The notes: generated by a model from the sequence alone, not told the origin. A stretch of DNA of 64,000 nt from Flavimaricola marinus (GCF_900184895.1 NZ_FXZK01000011.1:1-64000), one strand, 5' to 3'. Positions 1 to 9,148 are shown, counted from the first letter of the stretch. Made by a program: numbers and translations.

Positions 1-137
1 TGCCCTGGCTGATCCCATAGCGCCTGCACACGTCAGCCGTCTTCTCGCCAGCTTCCTGTTCCTTGATCATCTGAATGATCTGTTCGTCGGTGAATCTCGT
101 CTTCAGTTGTCCGTCCTTCAGTTGGGCGGACTCTACA
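1..137 (-). mobile_element. IS3-family insertion sequence, left part only (orfA start region)
   Basis: Read on the minus strand, this stretch encodes a protein start resembling the OrfA helix-turn-helix of IS3-family (IS407-like) transposases: [19 protein letters not shown] followed by EKTADVCRRYGIS. The element runs off the window at base 1. Its outer end is probably the TGTAGAGTCC sequence (complement of 128-137), which has the TG start typical of IS3 termini. The in-frame codon where ATG is expected reads CTG (CTG-AAG-ACG), so the start codon is either unusual or lost. The second inverted repeat, orfB and target duplication lie outside the window and could not be checked. Confidence 0.7.
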
Positions 138-392
138 CAAAGCTGGAGGAAATTCAGGGGCTCAGGTCAGGGTTTTGGCGGAGTTCAGAAGCAGACTACT
201 GAAAGTTAACGGCAAAAGCGGACCGAACCGGAAAAGACGAGGTCCGCCCAAACTGAGACTGAGTGCCATTCTGTGCCCCGTCTCGGCCCAACGGCGCGTC
301 TATGAGGTTCGACCCGTTCGGGCAAACCCCTTTGATAACACGAAAAAATGTGTGCCCGTCAGGGCGGTGTCACTGGTTCGCAATGGGGATAA
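138..392. other. Intergenic stretch between IS end and tRNA-Ser
   Basis: No convincing gene was seen. Open frames here have no ribosome binding site and no recognisable protein family. The stretch is the flank of the IS element and the 3' flank of the tRNA-Ser gene. Confidence 0.5.
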
Positions 393-482
393 TGGCGGAC
401 AGACAGGGATTCGAACCCTGGAGACGGTCTCCCGCCTACACACTTTCCAGGCGTGCGCCTTCGACCACTCGGCCACCTGTCC
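393..482 (-). tRNA. tRNA-Ser (anticodon GGA)
   Basis: A full class II tRNA cloverleaf can be folded on the minus strand: the 7-bp acceptor stem begins GGACAGG and closes with TCTGTCC, the anticodon loop is CTGGAAA (anticodon GGA), a long variable arm is present, the T arm is CAGGG-TTCGAAT-CCCTG, and the CCA end is encoded. The long variable arm and the GGA anticodon identify serine. It stands alone between the IS remnant and a divergent permease gene. Confidence 0.96.
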
Positions 483-627
483 GTGATCGCGTGTCTACCC
501 TCGCACGACAGAGGAATGCAAGACCTTGAAGGGCCATCATCGCAACATTTGCGGGTCATTGTCACTGACTGCCGCCTGTCGCATAATGTCGACTTGTCGT
601 TTCATCTCCAAGGACTCTGCAAATCTG

Positions 628-1758
628 ATGCCAAGCCCATCATTGCGCCCTGTTGAACCGCGTTCAGAAAGACCGGTGGCTGACCCTTCTCGTGTGCAGG
701 CAGTCGCATTGATCATTATTGCCTTTGCCGTGGTCCTGTTCTTGCTCGTTCAAGCCAGGTTCATGCTGATATCCTTGGTGACAGCCATCGTGTTGTTCAG
801 TTTGACGAGTGATGCGATCAATTTCATCGGTCGACAGAGGATCGGCCCACTGCATGTTCCCAATTGGCTGGCGAGCATCGTCGCACTTGTCCTGATATCG
901 ACCGCCCTACTCCTGCTCACGTCCATCGTTCTGGCGCAGGTCAACACCGTATTGACGACGACGTTGGCCTATACGGAAAGAGCGCCTCAAGCCGTTGCCG
1001 CACTCTTCGCGTGGCTTGGCCCGGATGCGCAACTGGCTGTGTTCGACAGCCTCTCGAACGTCAATCTATCGGGTTATCTGAGGACGATGGCAGGTCAGGC
1101 CGGCGGCTTGATGCAAGCGACCGTGCTGGTCATCCTGTTCGTCGGCTTTCTGTTTGCCGAACGGGTTTGGTTCGCGACCAAGCTGGTCAATTTCGTAGGC
1201 GACCCTGTTCAAGCTGATCGTATCAGTCGGATCGTGGGTTCGATCATTCGCCGGGTAAACCGCTATCTGTTTGTCAAAACGATGGTGAGCCTCGTGACCG
1301 GTGCAATGGTGTGGTTCGTGGCATCGCTCTTCGGGTTGGAGCTGGCGGTTGCACTCGGCATCATCACCTTTATTTTGAACTACATACCGAATATCGGGTC
1401 GATCGTCGCAACCGGGCTTGTGGCGCTCGTTACTTATGTCCAGCTGTCCGAACCGGGACCGACCTTCGCGATATTCCTGATCGTTGGCGCAATTCAGTTC
1501 ATAAATGGAAACGTGATTGATCCGATGTTGATGGGCCGAGCACTGCGTCTGTCTTCCTTTGGCATCATTATCAGCCTCGCTTTCTGGGGCGCGGTCTGGG
1601 GAATTCCGGGGATGTTCTTGTCGGTTCCAATCATGGTCGGCCTCATGATCGTCTGCTCGGAGATACCGGCGCTGCGCCCGATCGCGATCCTGCTCTCTCG
1701 CGAGGGCCTGCCTGAACCGGAAACGCAAGGCGAGGCAATCAGGCAGGCAGCAGAATAG
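628..1758 (+). CDS. AI-2E family transporter (PerM/TqsA-like permease)
   Basis: A 376-residue integral membrane protein with hydrophobic segments at the N-terminus (about residues 25-75), a soluble central stretch, and a C-terminal block of membrane helices including NYIPNIGSIVATG and VWGIPGMFLSVPIMV, both typical of the AI-2E/PerM family. Family members export autoinducer-2 or other small solutes or act as Na+/H+ antiporters, so the substrate is open. The start at 628 was chosen because AAGGA lies 13 bases upstream and the family usually begins near here; an upstream in-frame start at 526 lacks this. It converges on the next gene with a single-base gap. Confidence 0.85.
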   Translation: MPSPSLRPVEPRSERPVADPSRVQAVALIIIAFAVVLFLLVQARFMLISLVTAIVLFSLTSDAINFIGRQRIGPLHVPNWLASIVALVLISTALLLLTSIVLAQVNTVLTTTLAYTERAPQAVAALFAWLGPDAQLAVFDSLSNVNLSGYLRTMAGQAGGLMQATVLVILFVGFLFAERVWFATKLVNFVGDPVQADRISRIVGSIIRRVNRYLFVKTMVSLVTGAMVWFVASLFGLELAVALGIITFILNYIPNIGSIVATGLVALVTYVQLSEPGPTFAIFLIVGAIQFINGNVIDPMLMGRALRLSSFGIIISLAFWGAVWGIPGMFLSVPIMVGLMIVCSEIPALRPIAILLSREGLPEPETQGEAIRQAAE

Positions 1759-1759
1759 C

Positions 1760-2389
1760 CTAACGAGATGACGCCACGTCATCCGCGTAAAGCATGACGT
1801 CTTCGGCGAAATACTGAAAGCTGTCAGCGTTTCTCAGCGCACCATTGGGATCCGACCGCGCCATCGCCATGCAATCGGGCCGCGAATAGCACAGATCATC
1901 GGTATCGGCGGTCTGTTCGAAATGACTGAGTTCGTGGATGATCGTGCCTTCCTGTGTCCCGTTCGCCATTTCGTTTGACGTCGGCGACACGCCCGTCATC
2001 GTCGGGAGGCGAAAGAACGGCGGGCAGAAGTTCACAAAAAACGGCCGGTTTCGATTGATGAAGGCGTAGGTGCCGCCCTTGCAGCTCGATTCGTAGCTGT
2101 TGAGGCATTGGCCGGTGATCTCTTCGGTGACGATGGATTGATAAACCGACTTGAAATTGCGCCGCAGCCGATCCCCGCTTCGACGATTGTACGAACCGAA
2201 CCACCGGGTGTAAGTTGGCGTGTCACCCACATTGACGGCGGCTTGAAGAGCAAGGTCATGGGCGCCGATGATCGAAGCCTCGATGGCCGCGATCTCGGTT
2301 TTTTCGCAATTCTCGAACGATTGCGCTTGGGCGGAACCTCCGACAACAAGCGCCAAGATCATGCCGATCAACGTGCCGCGTCGCTTCAT
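1760..2389 (-). CDS. Secreted M35-like (aspzincin) metallopeptidase
   Basis: A 209-residue protein with a signal peptide (KRR, hydrophobic core, cleavage near SAQAQS). HELSH at residues 152-156 is a zinc-binding HExxH, followed by TADTDDLCY and then NADSFQYFAED. This layout matches the deuterolysin/peptidyl-Lys metalloendopeptidase family M35, whose third zinc ligand is an Asp shortly after HExxH (Asp165 is the candidate) and whose C-terminal part carries a conserved NADSYEYFAE-like block. Six cysteines suggest disulphides in the periplasm or outside. The start at 2389 follows GAGG about 11 bases upstream. Substrate is unknown. It is monocistronic and converges on the AI-2E permease gene. Confidence 0.72.
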   Translation of the reverse strand: MKRRGTLIGMILALVVGGSAQAQSFENCEKTEIAAIEASIIGAHDLALQAAVNVGDTPTYTRWFGSYNRRSGDRLRRNFKSVYQSIVTEEITGQCLNSYESSCKGGTYAFINRNRPFFVNFCPPFFRLPTMTGVSPTSNEMANGTQEGTIIHELSHFEQTADTDDLCYSRPDCMAMARSDPNGALRNADSFQYFAEDVMLYADDVASSR

Positions 2390-2633
2390 CCGGTCATTGC
2401 CTCGTCTCAACCTCATGAGGCGAGGCTAACCCATGCCTTCAGGGCAAGACAAGCGAGACAAGGATTATGAGGTCAATACCGCCGTTGATGCTATGTTCTG
2501 CCGCAACCTGACGGCAAGGACTTGGCGCCAATCTCGCTTGGCCACGGGCCAACATCGAACGGGGCAGCCCCCTGCCCCATGACGCTACTGACGCCATCCA
2601 TCAATGGGCGTCCTCGCCATCGTAGCCAAAACG

Positions 2634-4994
2634 TCAAAGCTCAGTTTTGGGCGTAAGTGCCTCTGGATTCCGCAACCACAGGTCCCTTTGAGCGAAGGGG
2701 ATCTCGATCCCTTCTGCTGCGAAACGGGCGTTTATCGCATGGTTCATCTCGGATTTGACGGCCATGACAAAATTTACGTCACGCAAGATCGCCCGAATTT
2801 CAAAATCGAGCGAATCCGCGCCGAAGCCGACAAACAGCACCGAGGGCGGTGGCGTCAGTACGACCAACTGATTGCTGGAAGCAATCTCGGTCAGAATTTC
2901 GGTCACCTTGTCGACGTTTGACCCGTAGGCCACGCCGACCGGCACGATGACCCGACCGACCGAATTGCCGCGCGTCCAGTTCGTGACCTGCCCCGACACC
3001 AAATCGGCGTTTGGCACGATAACGTCGGTTCGGTCGAATGTTTCGATCCGCGTCGAACGCACCGAGATCGCGCGAACGTATCCCATTTGGCCACCGACTT
3101 CGATCCAATCCCCCTCTGAGATTGGCCGTTCGATCAACAAGATGATGCCTGAAACAAAATTCGAAACGATGTTCTGAAGCCCAAAACCGATGCCGACCGA
3201 CAACGCGCCCGCGACAATCGCGAGCGATGACAGATCAAGACCCGCACTGGAGATCGCGACGATGGCGGCGAGGAATATCCCGACATAGCCGACCCCCGCG
3301 ACAATCGCGTTCTGCCCCCCCTTGTCGATCCGGGTTTTGGGCAAAACCGAACTGCGCAGCGTGCCTTGCAACAGCCGTGTCAGCATATAACCCAAAACGA
3401 AGACCAACCCGAATGTCACAAAATCCGTTGGTGAAATGCGGGTCTCGCCGAAGGAATATCCGTCCCGGAAGCGCGACCAGACCTCGCTCAAATCCTGAAC
3501 TCCGGCGCCCCAGATCAAAGCAAGAACCGGTATCGCCAAGAGCGTGATCGCAAATCCAAACAGGACCGGGATCAAGGCATCACGGCTGGTTTCGTCACCT
3601 CCAGTGACCAGCCCATAAATATCGGTCACAAAACCCTGTAATAGCAGAGAAACCGCTACCACGACCAAGGTCATCACAGATGGCACGATCAGAGCATTGG
3701 TTGCGTTGGAATAGCCGGCAAAGGCGAGCACTGGTCCAATTATGGCAATGATCTTCAGCACGCGTCCAAGAAGGCCAAAGATCCTGCGGCGGAAACGCGG
3801 CTCTTCGCCCTCGGAGTCGGTGTCCGGTTTGGCGGCCAGTATCAGGATCTGGCCCAGTCGGTAGAGAACGTAGGTCAACAACAGCTGAACCGGCAAGAAC
3901 GCCAAGGCGTTGGCCGCGGCGGAGGTTTCGCCTGTTGCCAAGAACGCATTGACCATTTCACCGATGGCCAGCACCCAACCGGCCCGCAATACATAGCTGC
4001 TGGCCTTGCCTCGCCGAACCCGGTGCAAATCCAGAAACGGGTGGTTTTCGGTATCGGCGGTAGCCAATTGGTCGCCCAGCCACCGCGCGATGATGACGAA
4101 GAGGCCCGCTTGCGGCAGAACCGCCGACATACGCGCTCCGGCCACACCCAGAAACCCGCTGGCCTGCAACCCGGCTTGAATGCAGAACAGGCCGGTCAGC
4201 GGCAAAACGATCTGCAAAAGCGATGTGGTAAATCGCCAGACACCCGCCGCAGCATTGCTCTGGGTTCGCATCGCCATTGCGCTCTGCAAGCGGGCAGACC
4301 ACTTTCGCCCCCGAATGACCAATACGAGGCCCGCGAGAAGTAGAAGTCCGGCTCGGCCGATATTGTCGTAGAACACGCTCCATCTGCTGCTACTGGTCAG
4401 GTTGGCACGGACCTCATGATAGACGCTCGTCGCGCGTTGATTCAGAACACTGACGGCTTCCCCCCAGATGGTTGGATTCAGCGGGGACAGGCCGCGATTC
4501 ATGAGATCGTTGGTCCGCGTGGACCGTATCAAAGCATCGATTTCGGTTATGAGCCCGTTGGCGTGGGCATAAGCCTCCTGTGCCAGCCGGACGGGCACCT
4601 GAAGGCGCGCGAGCTTCTCCTCCAGCTCTTGTCTGCGGGTCGTAATCTCAACGGCCTCTGCCTCTGTTTCAGGGGCTGGGCCGAGCGCTTCGATCTGGGC
4701 TTGAACGGTCGAGATTCGTCCTGCGTTCACGCTTTCGGCCTGAAGGAACTGCTCGCGCCACAGCACGAGATCGCCACGCAAACGTTCGAGCGCAAATGTC
4801 GATCCACGCCCGAGCTCGGAGATAGCCTCCGTCCGCGCCGCCGTTTCAGACCATGCCTGGTAGTCCGGTCCGGCGACTTGCGACATCGCGGCTTCGACAG
4901 GTGCGAGCGCGGGAACGTCGACCTGCGCCCGACCAACGCTTCCCAACAGCCCCAGCCAAAGGGCCAGCAGCAATAGGGAAAGGCGTCGCGTCAT
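2634..4994 (-). CDS. MscS-family mechanosensitive channel with DUF3772 N-terminus
   Basis: A 786-residue protein: signal peptide, a periplasmic coiled-coil-rich region of roughly 200 residues (DUF3772-like), a run of membrane helices, and a C-terminal MscS module. In that module, AGALSVGIGFGLQNIVSNFVSG is the pore-lining region and LLIERPISEGDWIEVGGQMG the start of the cytoplasmic beta domain. Large MscK-like channels relieve osmotic pressure in the inner membrane. Its ATG overlaps the cysK stop codon (ATGA at 4991-4994), so translation is probably coupled to cysK, an unusual pairing. The stop is followed by 244 bases without a gene. Confidence 0.9.
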   Translation of the reverse strand: MTRRLSLLLLALWLGLLGSVGRAQVDVPALAPVEAAMSQVAGPDYQAWSETAARTEAISELGRGSTFALERLRGDLVLWREQFLQAESVNAGRISTVQAQIEALGPAPETEAEAVEITTRRQELEEKLARLQVPVRLAQEAYAHANGLITEIDALIRSTRTNDLMNRGLSPLNPTIWGEAVSVLNQRATSVYHEVRANLTSSSRWSVFYDNIGRAGLLLLAGLVLVIRGRKWSARLQSAMAMRTQSNAAAGVWRFTTSLLQIVLPLTGLFCIQAGLQASGFLGVAGARMSAVLPQAGLFVIIARWLGDQLATADTENHPFLDLHRVRRGKASSYVLRAGWVLAIGEMVNAFLATGETSAAANALAFLPVQLLLTYVLYRLGQILILAAKPDTDSEGEEPRFRRRIFGLLGRVLKIIAIIGPVLAFAGYSNATNALIVPSVMTLVVVAVSLLLQGFVTDIYGLVTGGDETSRDALIPVLFGFAITLLAIPVLALIWGAGVQDLSEVWSRFRDGYSFGETRISPTDFVTFGLVFVLGYMLTRLLQGTLRSSVLPKTRIDKGGQNAIVAGVGYVGIFLAAIVAISSAGLDLSSLAIVAGALSVGIGFGLQNIVSNFVSGIILLIERPISEGDWIEVGGQMGYVRAISVRSTRIETFDRTDVIVPNADLVSGQVTNWTRGNSVGRVIVPVGVAYGSNVDKVTEILTEIASSNQLVVLTPPPSVLFVGFGADSLDFEIRAILRDVNFVMAVKSEMNHAINARFAAEGIEIPFAQRDLWLRNPEALTPKTEL

Positions 4995-6025
4995 ACTTCC
5001 TCAAAGACGCCCGGGATGGACGACGGCGCCTGTGACAACCAAGACGGAGCCGGCAGACCCTTGTCTTTCAGGAAATCGGGATTGAACAGCTTGGACTGAT
5101 AGCGGGTGCCGTAGTCACACAAGATCGTCACGATGGTATGCCCGGGCCCAAGTTCGCAGGCCATGCGGATGGCGCCTGCGACGTTGATCCCCGACGAACC
5201 GCCAAGGCAGAGCCCTTCGTGTTGCAGCAGATCGAACACAATGGGCAATGCCTCCGCATCAGGGATATTGTAGCTGAAATCAGGCCGGAACCCTTCGAGA
5301 TTGGCCGTAATCCGCCCTTGACCGATGCCCTCGGTGATGCTGCCGCCCTCGGATTTCAGCTCTCCGGTGGTGTAGTAGCTGTGAAGGGCAGCACCGTCGG
5401 GATCGGCCAGACCGATCTTGACGCCCTTGGGCTGCAGCGCCATGCCGACGCCCGCTAGGGTCCCGCCGGAGCCGACGGCACAGATGAAGCCGTCGACCTT
5501 GCCGCCGGTCTGTTCCCAGATCTCCGGCCCGGTGGTTTCGATATGTGCCTGCCGGTTGGCGACGTTGTCGAACTGGTTGGCCCAGATGACGCCTTCGTTC
5601 GTCGTGCGCGCCAGTTCCTCGGCCAGACGGCCGGAATACCGCACGTAGTTGTTCGGATTTTTATAAGGTGCAGCAGGGACTTGCACCAATTCCGCACCGG
5701 CCAGTCGGATCATGTCCTTTTTTTCCTGACTTTGCGTTTCAGGAATGACAATCACGGTCTTGAAGCCCATGGAGGCCCCGACGAGCGCCAGACCGATCCC
5801 GGTGTTGCCGGCAGTGCCTTCGACAATCGTGCCACCGGGCTTGAGCAGACCTTTGGCCACGGCGTCACGGATGATGAACAGTGCTGCGCGGTCCTTGACG
5901 GACTGGCCCGGGTTCATGAACTCGGCCTTTCCGAGGATTTCACAGCCCGTGGCCTCGGACGCCGCCTTCAGCCGGATTAGTGGTGTGTTCCCGATCGCGG
6001 CGGCAAGGTCGGTGTGGATAGTCAT
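4991..6025 (-). CDS. cysK: Cysteine synthase A (O-acetylserine sulfhydrylase)
   Basis: A 344-residue PLP enzyme of the fold-type II family that makes cysteine from O-acetylserine and sulfide. Seen: IGNTPLIRL at the N-terminus, NPGQSVKDR with the PLP lysine at residue 44, the phosphate-binding GTAGNTGIGLA, and GSGGTLAGVG. It lies downstream of trgA and trgB, an arrangement known from the Rhodobacter sphaeroides tellurite-resistance locus (trgAB-cysK). The start at 6025 fits the family N-terminus; an in-frame start nine codons upstream adds residues with no family support. It overlaps the downstream channel gene by ATGA. Confidence 0.95.
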   Translation of the reverse strand: MTIHTDLAAAIGNTPLIRLKAASEATGCEILGKAEFMNPGQSVKDRAALFIIRDAVAKGLLKPGGTIVEGTAGNTGIGLALVGASMGFKTVIVIPETQSQEKKDMIRLAGAELVQVPAAPYKNPNNYVRYSGRLAEELARTTNEGVIWANQFDNVANRQAHIETTGPEIWEQTGGKVDGFICAVGSGGTLAGVGMALQPKGVKIGLADPDGAALHSYYTTGELKSEGGSITEGIGQGRITANLEGFRPDFSYNIPDAEALPIVFDLLQHEGLCLGGSSGINVAGAIRMACELGPGHTIVTILCDYGTRYQSKLFNPDFLKDKGLPAPSWLSQAPSSIPGVFEEV

Positions 6026-6113
6026 GAGCGCGGCCCTTTCTGCATGTTGCAAACTGTCTACGACCCGGTGACAGCGAACTCAAGGGATGGTCAGAAAATG
6101 GGCAGGGACAACA

Positions 6114-6146
6114 CGTCGTTCTGCCGTCGGTATCACGTCGGTGTCA
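6114..6146. repeat. Three 11-bp tandem repeats, CGTCGGTNTNN-type
   Basis: Three consecutive 11-mers: CGTCGTTCTGC, CGTCGGTATCA, CGTCGGTGTCA. The block overlaps the stop codon of the trgB-like gene and sits about 90-120 bases upstream of cysK. A near-identical block is at 31715-31747. Function is unknown; the one-helical-turn period would suit a protein binding one face of DNA. Confidence 0.6.
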
Positions 6147-7271
6147 TTGCCAGCCGGAAGCCCGCTTGCGCGCCAGCCACAGCAGCATCGCGACCAGCGG
6201 GCCCGCATTGATTTCGCCGGTGTCGAGAAGCGCCAGAGCGTCGTCGAGCGACAGAACATGCAGACGCAAATCCTCGGCCTCGTGTTCGAGCCCACCAAAG
6301 CCGGTTTCGAGACTGTCCAGATCGGCGAAACCTGCAAAGCAGTGAAAGTGATCCGTGCTGGAGCCGGGCGAAGGATAGATCGAAAACATCTTTTCCAGCC
6401 CGGTGAGCGAAAGCCCCGCCTCCTCTCCGGTCTCGCGCAGTGCGGCCTCTTCGGGGCTTTCCCCCGGATCGACGATTCCGGCGACCGGTTCGAGTGACCA
6501 GGGATTTGAATCGTGGCGCACGGCCGGCCCGGTGCGGAACTGTTCGACCAAGAGCACCCTGTCGCGCACCGTGTCATACGGCAGGACAAGAGCCGCGTCA
6601 CAGCCTACCAAGACCTCTCGCGGAAGCGGGCCGCTGTTCTGGCCTGCAAACGTGCGGTGCTGGATCGTGACCTGTGCGAGCTTGAAGAAGTCACCCGACA
6701 ACGGCGCGCGCAGCGAGACATCGAAATCCTGCGGGTAGGCGTCATATCGCAAGGAGGCAGCGGCAGCGCCCTGCCCCGCGCGGACCTTGGCCTCGGCCCG
6801 TCCTTGCATCATCTTCCACTGTCGAAACAGCTCCGGACCGGTCAGTGGCGGCGCATGGTTGTCCATCTCTTGGGCCGTCAGGATGGCGGCGCGGGCCTGT
6901 GATCGCTCCCACTCGGCCAAGGACCAGACCTTGCCTGCGGGCCGATGATCCTCTGGCGGGAAATAGGCCTCGGCCTGAACCTGCTCGCCCGATGCCGACA
7001 GCACGGTGACGACGCGCAGATCATAGCCGAAGGCCACCTCGTATAGATCGAGCCGCGCGCGTTGGGCGGCGCTGAGGCCGGACCAGAGGTTGCCCTGTGC
7101 CACTGCATCATGGCGCTCGATAATCATCGGCAAGGCGCTGCCGGCCACTTGATCCACGGCGTGGCCGGCGAGGCGCGCCGGTTGCACCGTCGGAGACAGG
7201 CCGTCGGCCGGCCCCGCGACCACGTCGAACAATGGCCGGTGGCATAACGTGCCATAGACGAAGAGATGCAT
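6144..7271 (-). CDS. trgB: TrgB-like Nudix hydrolase with N-terminal gamma-glutamylcyclotransferase-like domain
   Basis: A 375-residue two-domain protein. The N-terminal 120 residues begin FVYGTL and match the AIG2/GGCT cyclotransferase fold. The C-terminal half carries a complete Nudix box (GIVDPGESPEEAAL then RETGEEAGL), as in ADP-ribose pyrophosphatases. It sits between trgA and cysK, matching the tellurite-resistance locus of Rhodobacter sphaeroides; the symbol is assigned on this context plus architecture. The biochemical link between ADP-ribose hydrolysis and tellurite resistance is not established by sequence. The gap from trgA is 37 bases, so they probably share a transcript. Confidence 0.82.
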   Translation of the reverse strand: MHLFVYGTLCHRPLFDVVAGPADGLSPTVQPARLAGHAVDQVAGSALPMIIERHDAVAQGNLWSGLSAAQRARLDLYEVAFGYDLRVVTVLSASGEQVQAEAYFPPEDHRPAGKVWSLAEWERSQARAAILTAQEMDNHAPPLTGPELFRQWKMMQGRAEAKVRAGQGAAAASLRYDAYPQDFDVSLRAPLSGDFFKLAQVTIQHRTFAGQNSGPLPREVLVGCDAALVLPYDTVRDRVLLVEQFRTGPAVRHDSNPWSLEPVAGIVDPGESPEEAALRETGEEAGLSLTGLEKMFSIYPSPGSSTDHFHCFAGFADLDSLETGFGGLEHEAEDLRLHVLSLDDALALLDTGEINAGPLVAMLLWLARKRASGWQ

Positions 7272-7308
7272 CCGCGAGCCTTTTGATGACAGAGAGAAGC
7301 GGTTTGGC

Positions 7309-7755
7309 CTAGCGTGCCTTGCGGCTGGTGAATTCGATCACCAATCCCGCAATCGCAGCACTTCCGAACAGGACGACCAGAACCTGCACATCGAGCATGA
7401 TCATGAGGTTCTCGAACATGAGTTCGAAGACGCCGATCACGGCCTCGAGCGGCCCGTCGTATTGACGGCGCAGCGACAGCCGGAGCATCTCGTAGGTGCA
7501 GTTCAACAACAGCCCCCAAAAGACCAGCGCGAATGCCGCGGTCAATCCCGCGCTGATCCCGGAAGACCAACCACCGCCAGCACGGCTTCCTGCGACGATC
7601 CAGCCGACACCAAGCCCGATCAGCGCGTTGAACTCGGCGAACCGGCCGGGATCGTAGCCTTCGGGAAACAACGGCTTGATCAATTGCGACACATACCAAG
7701 CGATGATGGCGAACAGGATCGCCCCCACCAGTTTGGCCATCGTGAACAACCCCAT
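7309..7755 (-). CDS. trgA: TrgA family membrane protein (tellurite resistance)
   Basis: A 148-residue protein with about four hydrophobic segments (LVGAILFAIIAWYVSQLI near the start, a central glycine-rich pair, and VLVVLFGSAAIAGLVIEF near the end). Its sequence and its place ahead of a Nudix gene and cysK fit TrgA, named from tellurite-resistance genetics in Rhodobacter sphaeroides. The start at 7755 has GGAG six bases upstream; a second ATG five codons in is possible. Mechanism is unknown. Confidence 0.82.
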   Translation of the reverse strand: MGLFTMAKLVGAILFAIIAWYVSQLIKPLFPEGYDPGRFAEFNALIGLGVGWIVAGSRAGGGWSSGISAGLTAAFALVFWGLLLNCTYEMLRLSLRRQYDGPLEAVIGVFELMFENLMIMLDVQVLVVLFGSAAIAGLVIEFTSRKAR

Positions 7756-7793
7756 CTCGCGCTCCTGCCTGTGTCTTCGGGCGCGTTGCCGAC

Positions 7794-9005
7794 TTAGCCG
7801 GGGCGCGTCACCGTTATCTGCGTCACGTCACAGTTTCCGCTATGAAACGTGGCCGCACAAGAGGTCAGGTAAAAGTTCCACATCCGCCGGAACCTTTCGT
7901 CAAAGCCCAGAGCCGACACCTGATCCCACCGATCATTGAAGGTTTCGTGCCACCGCCGCAGCGTGAGATTGTAGCTTTCACCGAACTCGATGGAATGCGC
8001 CACCTTCAGGCCGGCCTTTTCCACTTGTTCTCTCAATACCTTGGGGCTGGGCAGCATGCCGCCCGGAAAGATATACTTCTGGATGAAATCGACGCCTCGC
8101 TTGTAGACCTCCCAGCGGCGGTCGGCCACGGTGATGATCTGAAGCGTTGCGTTTTTGCCCGGTTTCAGGCGCTCGCGGACGGTCTCGAAGTAGACGGGCC
8201 AATACTTTTCGCCGACGGCCTCGAACATTTCGATGCTTGCGATGCCGTCGTAATGGCCGGTTTCGTCGCGGTAATCCTGCATCTTGAACGTCACCTGATC
8301 CGACAATCCGGCCTTTTCGATCCGCTCGACTGCGTAGTTGAACTGCTCTTGGCTGATCGTCAGCCCCGTCACCTTCAGCCCACGTTCCTTGGCGGCGTAT
8401 TCCGCGAACCCGCCCCAGCCGCAGCCGATTTCGAGCACGTGATCGCCGGGTTGTGCCCCCATCTGATCGACCATGGAGGCGTATTTCAGCGTTTGCGCCG
8501 CTTCGAGGCTTTCCTGTCCGGTGACGAACTTGGCCGACGAGTAGGTCATCGTTTCATCGAGCCACAGCCCGTAGAAGTCGTTGCCCAGATCATAGTGATA
8601 GGAAATGTTCTTTCTGGCCTGCGTCTTGGAATTGGATTGCAGCCAGAACCGCAGCTTTTCGTAGGCCCGGACAAAGGTTTGGCCGGGGAAGCCGTCATAA
8701 ACGTCCTCGGAGGCTTCGTCATGGATCAGATCCATGAAGGCCATCAGATCGGGTGTCGACCACCAGCCATCGAGGTAGGCGTCGCAGAAGCCGAGATCGC
8801 CTTCGCGGATCAGCCGCGCGAAGACATCCGGGTTGTGCACGTTCAATTCGCAGACATAGCCTGCGGCCGGGCCCTGAGCGCGGAAACGTCGGCCATCGGG
8901 CAACACGACGTCGATCCGGCCACGTGGAATTTGCTGCATCTTGGCAAATACGGCGGCGAAGTAGCGCGGCAGATCGGTCTGGCCTTGCGTCGTGGTCAGG
9001 ATCAT
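7794..9005 (-). CDS. cfa: Cyclopropane-fatty-acyl-phospholipid synthase family protein
   Basis: A 403-residue SAM-dependent enzyme. The SAM-binding glycine motif is VLEIGCGWGGFAEYA, followed by GLTISQEQFNYA and the family motifs SIEMFEAVGEKYWPVYF and KYIFPGGMLPS. The family methylenates cis double bonds of membrane phospholipid acyl chains, lowering permeability under stress. It lies directly downstream of the photolyase gene. A cfa-photolyase pair is part of the sigma-E/ChrR singlet-oxygen response in Rhodobacter sphaeroides, so a similar role is an inference here. C-terminal length is normal. Confidence 0.92.
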   Translation of the reverse strand: MILTTTQGQTDLPRYFAAVFAKMQQIPRGRIDVVLPDGRRFRAQGPAAGYVCELNVHNPDVFARLIREGDLGFCDAYLDGWWSTPDLMAFMDLIHDEASEDVYDGFPGQTFVRAYEKLRFWLQSNSKTQARKNISYHYDLGNDFYGLWLDETMTYSSAKFVTGQESLEAAQTLKYASMVDQMGAQPGDHVLEIGCGWGGFAEYAAKERGLKVTGLTISQEQFNYAVERIEKAGLSDQVTFKMQDYRDETGHYDGIASIEMFEAVGEKYWPVYFETVRERLKPGKNATLQIITVADRRWEVYKRGVDFIQKYIFPGGMLPSPKVLREQVEKAGLKVAHSIEFGESYNLTLRRWHETFNDRWDQVSALGFDERFRRMWNFYLTSCAATFHSGNCDVTQITVTRPG

Positions 9006-9031
9006 CCCAACTCCAATTCTATGTTGTCAAA

Positions 9032-9051
9032 GAGAGCCATGAACGGCTCTC
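9032..9051 (-). terminator. Hairpin between photolyase and cfa genes
   Basis: A 7-bp inverted repeat GAGAGCC-6 nt-GGCTCTC. On the minus strand it is followed by CTTTG, a poor U-tract, so it could be a weak terminator for the photolyase transcript or a processing stem in the cfa leader, 27 bases before the cfa start. Confidence 0.4.
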
Positions 9052-9148
9052 CGGCGCTTTCGACTTCGTTCGGCATCACAAGATAGCTTTGCCGATGCCC
9101 GAAGTCACGGAAATCGTTAACAATTGGTTTCGGCGCGGCGGAAGATAT

